38,947 nt of DNA from positions 1 to 38,947 of the IMG/VR virus record IMGVR_UViG_3300005590_000048. One strand, given 5' to 3'. Source of the stretch: a virus. The notes beneath the pieces were generated by a model. It made no database searches, was not told the origin of the DNA, and saw only the letters and a program-made list of their open reading frames with translations. Positions 31,526 to 38,947 of the stretch are shown piece after piece (the stretch's first letter is position 1; the number at the start of each line of letters is the position of its first letter). Made by a program: the position numbers and the translations under genes.

Positions 31526-31899
31526 CCTTCATCAGTTTGTATGGATTCAATGCAATGGCTTGTTTTGGCTCTGGGGTCTATCCAGGTTAGCACTGCATCA
31601 ATAATAAATAAGCACCTATGCGAACCATACGGAAATTGCTTCAGGTTTTTACCTATCGCACTACTGACCGTTTCATCCTCGGCACCGAAACGGTACGACG
31701 GATCACCGAGAAGTTTTTGCAGGAAAGGGGCCAGGCTGGTATTGAATTGTTTATCGTAGGCAAGAAACACCAGGCGAGCATATTCGGAATCCGTTGTCAG
31801 GGCCAGGCCCAAGCAGATCACAAAATGGATAGGCTGCCAGATGTAACCACCTAGCAGATACCCGATTGTAAACAGTCCGAATAAAACAGCACGTATCAT
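31516..31899 (-). CDS. Membrane-associated late protein, unknown
   Basis: A 127-residue protein with a hydrophobic N-terminus (residues 1-36, with FGLFTIGYLLGGYIWQPI and FVICLGLALTT) that may form one hairpin or two membrane segments. The rest is soluble, with a few Cys. It lies between tail-fibre-like genes and the endolysin, overlapping the latter by 10 bases. A role in lysis or in the virion is possible; no family was recognised. Confidence 0.6.
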   Translation of the reverse strand: MIRAVLFGLFTIGYLLGGYIWQPIHFVICLGLALTTDSEYARLVFLAYDKQFNTSLAPFLQKLLGDPSYRFGAEDETVSSAIGKNLKQFPYGSHRCLFIIDAVLTWIDPRAKTSHCIESIQTDEGWP

Positions 31900-31900
31900 A

Positions 31901-32704
31901 TTAACCCTTAATTTTTAGGATCTTATCGCCGATAGCAATATCACCTACGGCTACTGTGGCGGTTGTGAAATACCAATCATTAGTAACTAACCCACCTACA
32001 CCGGCTGCGGTATCATCAGCATAATCAGATAGGCCGCTAATGTTAAGCTCGCCAGTACCAGCTATTGAGGCGGATATATTTCTATTACCCGAACCATCCT
32101 CATCAATTTGGAAGCTTATAACATTACCTACATGCATTTCATAAACTGCCGCACCAGTTGAGGGGTCAAACTTATAGAAAGTAGCTGACTCATTCTTAGT
32201 TCCTTCATGGGTAACACCACTAACAAACCAGGCATTCTCGGTATCAGCAGTAACAATATCTAATACATTAAAACCTATCTTAGTAGTACCTGCTAGTACA
32301 GTGTTAACACCTTGAGTAATAGTCGAACCAATAGCCCAAAGTATCTTCATAAGATGGTAGGTAGTAGTAGCACCAACTTGATCACCACCTACAGCAATGG
32401 TGGGGTCAGCAGGCTCACTGGTAGCCCAAGTAGTAGGCACTGAGGTATCAAGGCCAGCAGCGCTATTGTCTTCAAGGCACCAGCCACCAGCCACAGCCGC
32501 AGTGATAAAGTCACCGGCAGCATAATCGGTAGAGCCTTCACCCAGGTCATAAGTGCCTGCGCCAGTAACCTTGTACCGATTACCTGCAAGCGCCGTATCT
32601 CCACTCGAAAGAGTAGGCGTGTTAGTGGTGGCGTTCCACGTACCTAAAAGCTGACCGCCGTCAGCACCGCCACCTTGGTTGTCTGTATCACTTGGATGAC
32701 CCAT
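31901..32704 (-). CDS. Tail fibre / receptor-binding-associated protein
   Basis: A 267-residue Gly/Thr/Ala-rich protein. The N-terminal part has LLGTWNATTNTPTLSSGDTA and GAGTYDLGEGSTDYAAGD, a repeat-like motif (G-W-A-x-T-N-x-P-x-L, then D-F) that recurs in phage fibre proteins. The middle contains a long beta-rich stretch (AWFVSGVTHEGTKNESATFY) and the end reads VAVGDIAIGDKILKIKG, a typical trimeric-fibre tip. It lies downstream of the main tail fibre. Receptor binding is inferred from composition and place. Confidence 0.65.
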   Translation of the reverse strand: MGHPSDTDNQGGGADGGQLLGTWNATTNTPTLSSGDTALAGNRYKVTGAGTYDLGEGSTDYAAGDFITAAVAGGWCLEDNSAAGLDTSVPTTWATSEPADPTIAVGGDQVGATTTYHLMKILWAIGSTITQGVNTVLAGTTKIGFNVLDIVTADTENAWFVSGVTHEGTKNESATFYKFDPSTGAAVYEMHVGNVISFQIDEDGSGNRNISASIAGTGELNISGLSDYADDTAAGVGGLVTNDWYFTTATVAVGDIAIGDKILKIKG

Positions 32705-32706
32705 GG

Positions 32707-33042
32707 TTAATACCTCGCTACTATCATGCGCCAGTGAGTAGCACCAGCGATTGGGATTACTGGAACAGCCTTAATGTTCGAGAAAGAACCAGACACCCTT
32801 GGGCGGGCATAGTCTTCCAAAGTAACATCAATATCGCTGCCACCAGAGAAAGTGCCGTAGTTAACCCCCTGCTCGGAAGCAGTAGCGGTAACAGTACCGG
32901 CTGACGGTATAACTATACTGGCATTTTCAAAAGTGTCATCGCTGGCAAATTCAAAATATACATAAGTGCGCTCAAGCTTGTAGTCCAGATAGCCGCTGAC
33001 TATCTCTTCAGTCACTAATTTTGCGGGTGATACGTCTCTCAT
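32707..33042 (-). CDS. Late structural accessory protein, unknown
   Basis: A 111-residue predicted all-beta protein, with strands such as RTYVYFEFASD, ASIVIPSAGTVTATAS and THWRMIVARY and many Thr/Ser/Val. Such proteins near fibre genes are often small tip or decoration domains. Two bases separate it from the next gene. No family was recognised. Confidence 0.6.
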   Translation of the reverse strand: MRDVSPAKLVTEEIVSGYLDYKLERTYVYFEFASDDTFENASIVIPSAGTVTATASEQGVNYGTFSGGSDIDVTLEDYARPRVSGSFSNIKAVPVIPIAGATHWRMIVARY

Positions 33043-33058
33043 TGGTCTATCCTCTTGG

Positions 33059-33295
33059 TTAAACGACTACGCGAACTTCGCCCGCGGGTGTCTTGTATGG
33101 ATCGTCAATAGCCAAACCGCCACCTAATGCCGCAGCATTATCTATAAACACTGGCAGGTTGTTGGTATTGATGAATCCTAATTCTTCCAGGGTCAAAGGC
33201 TTAAAGGCCCAGCCTGGTATGCTTGCATCATAAACGTAGGTGACATCACCTTCGGTATGTTCTTGCCCGTTTAATGGGTCATCTGGAAAAGCCAT
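33059..33295 (-). CDS. Small fibre-associated protein
   Basis: A 78-residue protein beginning MAFPDDPLNGQEHTEGDVTY and continuing with VYDASIPGWAF, a pattern (FP-P-G-x-Y-D-G-W) frequent at the N-terminus of phage fibre or structural proteins. After that comes a Gly/Ala-rich stretch. It may be a small adaptor of the fibre complex. No enzymatic motif. Confidence 0.6.
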   Translation of the reverse strand: MAFPDDPLNGQEHTEGDVTYVYDASIPGWAFKPLTLEELGFINTNNLPVFIDNAAALGGGLAIDDPYKTPAGEVRVVV

Positions 33296-33304
33296 ATTAA
33301 ACCT

Positions 33305-33889
33305 CTACCTGTTATCCACTACCGCGGCTACTGCCGCTTCGTCTACGGCAGCTTTGATCGATACTTTCAAAGCCCTACCAGTTTGTAAGTGCCCTATCTT
33401 CACGCCAACACCGGCTATAAAGAAATCAGATAAGTCACTTGTGTTTTGTATCAGGTACTCGGAATCATCTTTAGTGGTGACACCGAAAGGATAAGTTATC
33501 ATGGCGTTCTGGTCTGATACCTTTAAACCTACCCAATTAATTTGGGCCACTTCTGATAGGCTGAATAACGTACTATCGTACGTGAAGCCAGCAGCTATTA
33601 GCTCGCCAGTTCGTCTATCGACCGCAGCACACGCATCTAGTTTAACTTGCTCCAGGGTCGAAGGATCAGGCTCAGGCACATGCCCTGATACCAGGTTATC
33701 AAGTATCGTTTTATCCGCAGCATCCAGGGCTTCAGAAAAAGTAACCTTCAGCGTATCCATAGGCGAGTCGCCGTCTGGAGCCGACTCAGATAAGCCGAGA
33801 AACCGGTCGCTTAATGAACTGGCTTTAATCTCGGTAGCTATCTGCCTGAATTTGTACGCCGAGGTATATGTATAAGTTGTGTTAGCCAT
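33305..33889 (-). CDS. DUF4376-like fibre-associated protein
   Basis: A 194-residue protein. Residues 85-125 (LDACAAVDRRTGELIAAGF, then YDSTLFSLSEVAQINWVGL) match the DUF4376 pattern of a helix followed by GFxYxxxxFxLxxxAQxN. This domain occurs in phage fibre-associated and fibre assembly proteins. The N-terminus is polar and Thr/Tyr-rich and the C-terminus is Ala/Val-rich. It lies immediately after the main tail fibre gene, where fibre chaperones or tip proteins are usually found. Confidence 0.65.
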   Translation of the reverse strand: MANTTYTYTSAYKFRQIATEIKASSLSDRFLGLSESAPDGDSPMDTLKVTFSEALDAADKTILDNLVSGHVPEPDPSTLEQVKLDACAAVDRRTGELIAAGFTYDSTLFSLSEVAQINWVGLKVSDQNAMITYPFGVTTKDDSEYLIQNTSDLSDFFIAGVGVKIGHLQTGRALKVSIKAAVDEAAVAAVVDNR

Positions 33890-33895
33890 TCTGCT

Positions 33896-35425
33896 TTACT
33901 CCGATAACTTAATGACAGAAAGTGAACGCTCATGCACGTTAGCAGTATCAGTAGTATACCACCACACATCAAATGTATGGCTGCCTGCACCTACCACGGT
34001 CACTAACTCAGAGTGAATATTGTATATCGCTTCTTTCTTCTTAAAGAATACTTGCCTTAAAGTCCAGGCTGCCGCTACAGCATCCTGACGTATGTAGTAA
34101 GACATAACATGGTCATCTGAATCAACATTACCCGTACCATCAAAAACGCACAGGAATGTACCTGGCCCCGTTACGGTGACAGACATTGAAGGCATTAAGT
34201 CACCCGGCGCACCTAGCGAGGTACTTGGTGAGTTGGTTGCAACGGAAGTCGAGGCTTCGTTCAAGCCGTAAATATCACTACGTTCTTGGTTGGTGATTAT
34301 CGCACCTGAGCCCGCGTTACTAACGTCACTGTGGGTAGTTACCGATCCGGTAGCTGATACCTTATTATCCCAAGCTGTCTGCTCAGCATCCGAAGGTATG
34401 TTACCGTCGCCTACCGAGTTAATATCGCTCAACAATGCTGCGGAGGTATTCTGGAAAACAGGGTCGAGATTAATATCCAAAAGAGGCGTAGGGTCGTTAC
34501 GTCTTGAGCCTGCAATTATCCGGTAAGTAGGTGATCCCGCGGGATCGGGAGTTCCCCCAGGCCTGTCTGGGTTAAGGCCTAAAATATATTGAATATCATA
34601 ATCAATATCGTCGTCAAACTTTAACTGATTAAGTGCGTCGGTTGCCGTAGTACCGGCTACATCTGACGCATTAGCTATCTCATTCGTTGAAGGTGGCGGC
34701 ACTACAGGCGCAACGGCGGCTATATTACCAACACACTGTTCAACCCAATGCTCTTGCGTACCGGTGTTAAAACGGATAAAACTCTGACCTGTTGACGGTA
34801 TGGTCCAGGTATCATTAACCCTCGCGGCACCAGGCTCAGTTTCCTGAGCGTAGTTCGTCGGGGTTTCATGGGGGTTAGCCACATCAGCTACATGGTCAGT
34901 AATCTGAGTCTGTAAGTCTTCAAGCTCAGTGCCTAATTCAAAATTCTCAAGCACACCTTCCACATCCGACCACATAGGTATCGCACCTTCAAGGTACGCA
35001 GGGAATATAACGTCGTATGTAGGTAAAGGTTGATCTGGATCAAGGCTTATCTTATACACCAGTTCATCGCGTATACGCTGAACAACTAAAGTCTGCTTGT
35101 CGATAGCCTGCTCGTGTAAGTCCGCGGGGAAACGCTCAAACGGTGAGTAATCCACGGTCTGGTCAGCAGGCACGTTCTGGCGTATAGACACCACGGCCTG
35201 GTCCGCTGGTGCGGTGTTGAAAGTTACCTTGGCGCTAACTACTGGGTTCGCCAGGTCAGCAGGCTTACCGTTTGCTGTCTCAAGATCAACAGTGTAACCT
35301 GTGACATCTGCGCTATCGACACGCACAATAAGCTCATCGGCATTGTATATTGGAGCCGGGTAGAAATACTCAACCGCTACGCCGTTGCCAGTGTAGTGGT
35401 ATATCGTGGGTTTATCATCAATCAT
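33896..35425 (-). CDS. Tail fibre protein (T7 gp17-like N-terminus)
   Basis: A 509-residue protein. The N-terminal 150 residues (IYHYTGNGVAVEYFYPAPIY, then VTFNTAPADQAVVSIRQNV and an HEQAIDKQTLVVQRIRDEL helix) match the T7 gp17-type anchoring domain that attaches the fibre to the tail. The remainder is beta-rich, with a LEDLQTQITDHVADVANPHET helix and a C-terminal jelly-roll-like part (FLCVFDGTGNVDSDDHVMSYY). It overlaps the end of the giant protein gene by 8 bases. Anchor domain clear; receptor tip uncertain. Confidence 0.85.
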   Translation of the reverse strand: MIDDKPTIYHYTGNGVAVEYFYPAPIYNADELIVRVDSADVTGYTVDLETANGKPADLANPVVSAKVTFNTAPADQAVVSIRQNVPADQTVDYSPFERFPADLHEQAIDKQTLVVQRIRDELVYKISLDPDQPLPTYDVIFPAYLEGAIPMWSDVEGVLENFELGTELEDLQTQITDHVADVANPHETPTNYAQETEPGAARVNDTWTIPSTGQSFIRFNTGTQEHWVEQCVGNIAAVAPVVPPPSTNEIANASDVAGTTATDALNQLKFDDDIDYDIQYILGLNPDRPGGTPDPAGSPTYRIIAGSRRNDPTPLLDINLDPVFQNTSAALLSDINSVGDGNIPSDAEQTAWDNKVSATGSVTTHSDVSNAGSGAIITNQERSDIYGLNEASTSVATNSPSTSLGAPGDLMPSMSVTVTGPGTFLCVFDGTGNVDSDDHVMSYYIRQDAVAAAWTLRQVFFKKKEAIYNIHSELVTVVGAGSHTFDVWWYTTDTANVHERSLSVIKLSE

Positions 35426-38400
35426 CGAAGTATTCCTCTATCTCTTCGGCCAACTCTTTAGGCATTTTCGTCGGTAGCTTTAAGCCTAGACCTATTGCGG
35501 TTAATAGTCCAGAAGGTTTCAGTGATGTAGCCCCGCCGTACAGCGATTGGCTATAGTCAACAAACGGCCCCCTAAACTGCCCTGTGTAAAGCTCGGAACT
35601 TATTAAAGACCCCAGCCCTGGAATTGTGCCAATGGATGAAGACACTGAAGAAGTCAGGCTGTTACGCATATAGCGGTACCAAAACTCTTCCTCTTCACTG
35701 TCATCAGTCTCTTGCCAGGCCGTACGAAACAGCGCATCAACCATAGGCATAAGTATCAATAAAGGCATCAACTCGTAAAAACCTTTAGTCTTAGTGTAGA
35801 TTTTTTCTTCGGCATTGGCTAATTTATGTTCTAATACTTTAATATTAGCTTGCTCTTCGGCTGTCAACGCACGGCCTTCAGCCTCCGATTTAATCTTCTC
35901 AATAGCAGCCCTGTGAGCTACAACACCCCTATCTCCATGGCGTACACGTAATCCAGTGTTTAAAATCTTACTGGCAAAGGCCGATAGTGGTGTAGAGAAT
36001 AACGCTGCAAGTCTGTAAAAGCCCCTACGGCTTTGGTAGTACGATAAGTCGTGAATCTGGCCTGAGCCCTGGGTCAAACGTACCGCACTGTCAGCTTCTT
36101 CAACCGCGCGCGCTTGATTGTTATGCTCTTCAATACCTTGCTGGTACCTGGCGTGCCAAACGGTCATAGATACTTGGCGTTGTACCGCCATGATCATAAG
36201 GAAACTGCCTTCACGAATATCAATAACGGCCCCGTCAAAGCGTGATTTATGTAGCTTACGGGTAAACTCCCTGATGTTGACATCAAAGTTAGCTTCATAA
36301 TTCTTCATAAAGCCGCTCATTTCACGGGCCTTATCCATGGAAGCCGTTGGGTTCGCCAGCATTTCACGTACAGCACGCCTGATATATTTACCTTTTGTGT
36401 CTGTAGCCGCGTTAACCAGGCCGTAATAGTTTTTAGCTGCCGACACTGGATTCCAGCCAAGGTGGAAGATTGTTGTCGCAGAGGCTATATGGTCCAGAAG
36501 ATCATCAATACTGCCAGCTTCACCTATAAACCTGCGGTTAGTAGCTACCTGCAATAGTTTAGCTTTGAAAGTCTGGTAAACTTCTTTACCGAAATAATTA
36601 GTCATTGTGTCTTCAAGCGCTCTCAGCAACTTGTCAGCCTCAACAACTTTCTCGTAGTGCGTAACCATATGGGCACTATCTTCAATATGTGTGTGCGCCA
36701 CGCTTAAGTCCAGCAGTAAAGGAGCCACAACACTGGTACGCTCCATAGTCACACCAGTACCAACACGGACCAGCTCTTTAGCGGCCTGCATGGCATCTGC
36801 GGGGTCTTTGGTGCTTTCGATAATATTTTTTACCGCAGCATCGTAGCCTCCGTTGGCGTCTTTCAACCGGTCTTTATTCGCAGAAGTTAAGCCTCTATCG
36901 TAAACAACTGGGTAATACATACCCTTAATAACGCCGTGCTTAGTCTGTATGGCGACACCTTCAACCTCAACAAAGTCTTTCAGCAAGACTTTTTCAGTGA
37001 ATTTTTTAATTGGGTTTTTCAGCCTGTTAACAGCCTTCCAGGTATCCGTCACATAACGCCAGTCAGCCTTAGTCATCACACGATCAAGCTCAGCCATGAC
37101 AGCATCTTCGGACCAACGCTCATAGCCTTCAAGCGCCGCGTACCCATTAACCAATTTCTCTCGGTTACTCAAGGTACCTACGTTCAAGGCAATAGATAAG
37201 ACCTGGGCTTTACTCATTGTTTTGCCTAAAAACTCTACGTCGGCACCCAGGGCCAGATCATTCATTCTACGGCTTAAAGCACTTGGGCCTTCTTTAGATG
37301 CTGCAACAGCCTGGTTTAACCTGGTGGCGGCATCTTCAAGGTCTTTGATAGGGCCATTAGCCATATCGTCACGAGCGTTTGCAGCCTCTTGGGTCCATCC
37401 GTAAATATTCTTGTACCAGATACCAACCTTACCACCGTCAGCTATCTTCAGCAGGCCCTCAAGTTTAGTGATTTCACCGAACCATTTATTGAGCTGGTTT
37501 AAAATTTTTGTCTGTATGCTGCCTTCGACATCCGTGGTAGCTCGCTCCAGTGCGTACATATTTTCATCAATCGACTCTTTCATTTCTTCAATAGTCGCTT
37601 CACGAGCTGCTAGGCGTTCAGCCGTTTGGCTGGCTTCATAGGCTTTAGCTTCTTTATAAATACGATCAGCAAAACCGGCAATCTCTTTTAATTGCTCGTA
37701 TGATAATTCTTTAAAGTTTGGTATTTCATCCTGGAACTCTTCGAGTAAAGGAACATCACCGATAGTTCGCAGCTCACCGGAGTCATTCAAGAATTTATCT
37801 AACCGTTGTAGATTCTGGTTAGGGTTTAAGTCCTTCAGTTTCTTTTGCTTAAAGTCAAAAGAATTTAGGAAGTTAAACATCACATTATGGTAGTTTATCT
37901 CTCCGGTGCTGGCCCTGCGTAGGGCATCCTGGCGAGATTTTTTGTAATATTTGTTCAATCGTTTAGGTAGCGTATTTCTGAACCTGACGACATTCAAAGC
38001 CTCTTTATAGGCTGTCATTGCAAAATGCGCATCCTGTGAGGCTTTCAGAGCTTTCGCATAATCCTTGTTGTTAGGGTCCGCGAGTGCGTCGTTCATGGTG
38101 CGGATAGCTTTCTTGTACGCACGAAGGTACATATCAGGCTTCACAAAGCCTATAGCTTTCTTGCGAATCTGTTTTCTGTACCGCGATGTAATATCTGAAA
38201 GTACAGGGGCCCGCTGCTTTGACCTTGAAGAAAAAATCCGGGTCCATGCATACAGCGTAATTTCGCTGGTCTTTTCAGCCATTATCATATCGGCCTGTAC
38301 TTCAATACCTTCGGTACTAAACTCACGAGCCAAACGGCGCTCAACTTCAGCTTTCACTTCCTGGGCCATAGGCGTTATGGAAGTAAGCTGGTTAACCATA

Positions 38401-38947
38401 TCTTCAATAGAATCAAAGCCGTAGTCCTTGGCAACTGTTTCTGGGGGTATCCCTTCGCCAGGCTTCGCGTCTTTATTCGTCATCATATGGCGAACACGTG
38501 CAAGCCCTTGGGCCGTTGCGTAATGCGCTTTCATCAACGGCGCATTGAGCTTAGCGTTATCACCGTATTTTTTATCAATGTCAGTCTCTTTGCCTGAGAG
38601 GTATAGCGCCAGGCCAGCTACAGGGTCTTTACGACGCTGGGCTTCTATCTCCTGGGTAACTGTCTCCGTCAGGTCAATACGACGCTGCTTACGTTCTGCC
38701 TCGGACTCTTTGTTCAAGTCACGCATAACCATGGCGCGTATCTCATTGGCTGCTTCACGCATGGCTGTTTCCACCAGCGCACGCCCCTCGGCATCCATTA
38801 ACTCAGGCAGGCCTTCAACCTTACCCATTTCAAAATCATATTTGGCTTCTATAGCCAGCCTTTCAGATGTCAGCATCAGGTTGAAAAACTCACGAGCTTC
38901 ATCCGATAGCTCCAGTTTACTTCGCATGGCCTTACTGTATGCATGCA
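35418..38947 (-). CDS. Giant internal virion / polyvalent protein, C-terminal part (enters from right edge)
   Basis: The frame is open from base 38945 (HAYSKAM...) down to the stop at 35418, about 1175 codons. The first ATG inside, 38927, is probably not the start because the frame stays open upstream to the window end. The first residues (KLELSDEAREFFNLMLTSE) resemble the part following the peptidase and EGKA segment in phage polyvalent proteins. Further on come long helical regions (residues 150-700) and, near the C-terminus, a LAALFSTPLSAFASKIL and LMPLLILMPMVDALF hydrophobic part. It is most simply the remainder of the gene at 1-2685, giving a protein near 2,090 residues. Confidence 0.75.
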   Translation of the reverse strand, partial: HAYSKAMRSKLELSDEAREFFNLMLTSERLAIEAKYDFEMGKVEGLPELMDAEGRALVETAMREAANEIRAMVMRDLNKESEAERKQRRIDLTETVTQEIEAQRRKDPVAGLALYLSGKETDIDKKYGDNAKLNAPLMKAHYATAQGLARVRHMMTNKDAKPGEGIPPETVAKDYGFDSIEDMVNQLTSITPMAQEVKAEVERRLAREFSTEGIEVQADMIMAEKTSEITLYAWTRIFSSRSKQRAPVLSDITSRYRKQIRKKAIGFVKPDMYLRAYKKAIRTMNDALADPNNKDYAKALKASQDAHFAMTAYKEALNVVRFRNTLPKRLNKYYKKSRQDALRRASTGEINYHNVMFNFLNSFDFKQKKLKDLNPNQNLQRLDKFLNDSGELRTIGDVPLLEEFQDEIPNFKELSYEQLKEIAGFADRIYKEAKAYEASQTAERLAAREATIEEMKESIDENMYALERATTDVEGSIQTKILNQLNKWFGEITKLEGLLKIADGGKVGIWYKNIYGWTQEAANARDDMANGPIKDLEDAATRLNQAVAASKEGPSALSRRMNDLALGADVEFLGKTMSKAQVLSIALNVGTLSNREKLVNGYAALEGYERWSEDAVMAELDRVMTKADWRYVTDTWKAVNRLKNPIKKFTEKVLLKDFVEVEGVAIQTKHGVIKGMYYPVVYDRGLTSANKDRLKDANGGYDAAVKNIIESTKDPADAMQAAKELVRVGTGVTMERTSVVAPLLLDLSVAHTHIEDSAHMVTHYEKVVEADKLLRALEDTMTNYFGKEVYQTFKAKLLQVATNRRFIGEAGSIDDLLDHIASATTIFHLGWNPVSAAKNYYGLVNAATDTKGKYIRRAVREMLANPTASMDKAREMSGFMKNYEANFDVNIREFTRKLHKSRFDGAVIDIREGSFLMIMAVQRQVSMTVWHARYQQGIEEHNNQARAVEEADSAVRLTQGSGQIHDLSYYQSRRGFYRLAALFSTPLSAFASKILNTGLRVRHGDRGVVAHRAAIEKIKSEAEGRALTAEEQANIKVLEHKLANAEEKIYTKTKGFYELMPLLILMPMVDALFRTAWQETDDSEEEEFWYRYMRNSLTSSVSSSIGTIPGLGSLISSELYTGQFRGPFVDYSQSLYGGATSLKPSGLLTAIGLGLKLPTKMPKELAEEIEEYFDD

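Noticed and set aside
33896-35425. Diversity-generating retroelement in the fibre region
   Set aside because: Although the capsid and Bbp19-like genes recall phage BPP-1, no reverse transcriptase or template/variable repeat pair was seen.
35418-38927. Stand-alone gene starting at ATG 38927
   Set aside because: The frame stays open beyond this ATG to the window edge, no ribosome site precedes it, and the first residues look like the middle of a polyvalent protein. Treated as internal.

Overview
The window looks like an almost complete genome of a lytic-type, short-tailed (podovirus-like) bacteriophage, opened inside one of its own genes. The virion module has T7-like architecture: small and large terminase, portal, Bbp19-like protein, scaffold, capsid, two tail tubular proteins, three internal virion/ejection proteins, a gp17-type tail fibre and lysis genes. 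The M15-type endopeptidase, the T7 gp14/15/16-like ejection set and the sigma70-type promoters with Shine-Dalgarno sites suggest a Gram-negative, probably proteobacterial host. No host genes, rRNA, tRNA, integrase or single-subunit RNA polymerase were seen, so transcription probably depends on host RNA polymerase.

Layout. (1) The late module is on the minus strand, from 14795 down to 1, and appears to re-enter at 38947 and run down to 30722, about 23 kb in one direction. Packaging and head genes (14795-8407) come first, then tail and ejection genes (8390-1 plus 38947-35418), fibre and accessory genes (35425-31901), and lysis genes (31525-30722). The ORF running off the left edge holds a HExxH peptidase and ends in a typical polyvalent-protein segment. 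The ORF entering at the right edge looks like the C-terminal part of the same giant protein, so the two window ends are very probably neighbours on a circular or circularly permuted molecule, with a few tens of bases missing.

(2) From 14796 to 15549 lies the only long gene-free stretch. It has a leftward terminator, three tandem 14-bp repeats, many TAACCAAA-like repeats on both strands, a perfect 20-bp inverted repeat around an AT-rich core, and a rightward promoter: a candidate replication origin and control region. (3) From 15550 to 19504 is a rightward early cluster of small genes, mostly unrecognised, with a RadC-like protein, driven by two near-identical promoters. (4) From 24209 to 19501 are leftward replication genes: family A DNA polymerase, a primase-helicase and a small unknown gene.

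(5) From 24297 to 30725 is a rightward DNA-metabolism operon: ribbon-helix-helix regulator, PAPS-reductase-like protein, Cas4-like DUF2800 nuclease, a putative ssDNA-binding protein, VRR-NUC nuclease and SNF2-type helicase. A string of very small genes follows, three of them under 60 codons. Blocks 4 and 5 diverge from a promoter region at 24229-24280 in which the two -10 elements overlap. Two convergent junctions (19501-19504 and 30722-30725) have the stop codons of both strands packed into one TTAA.
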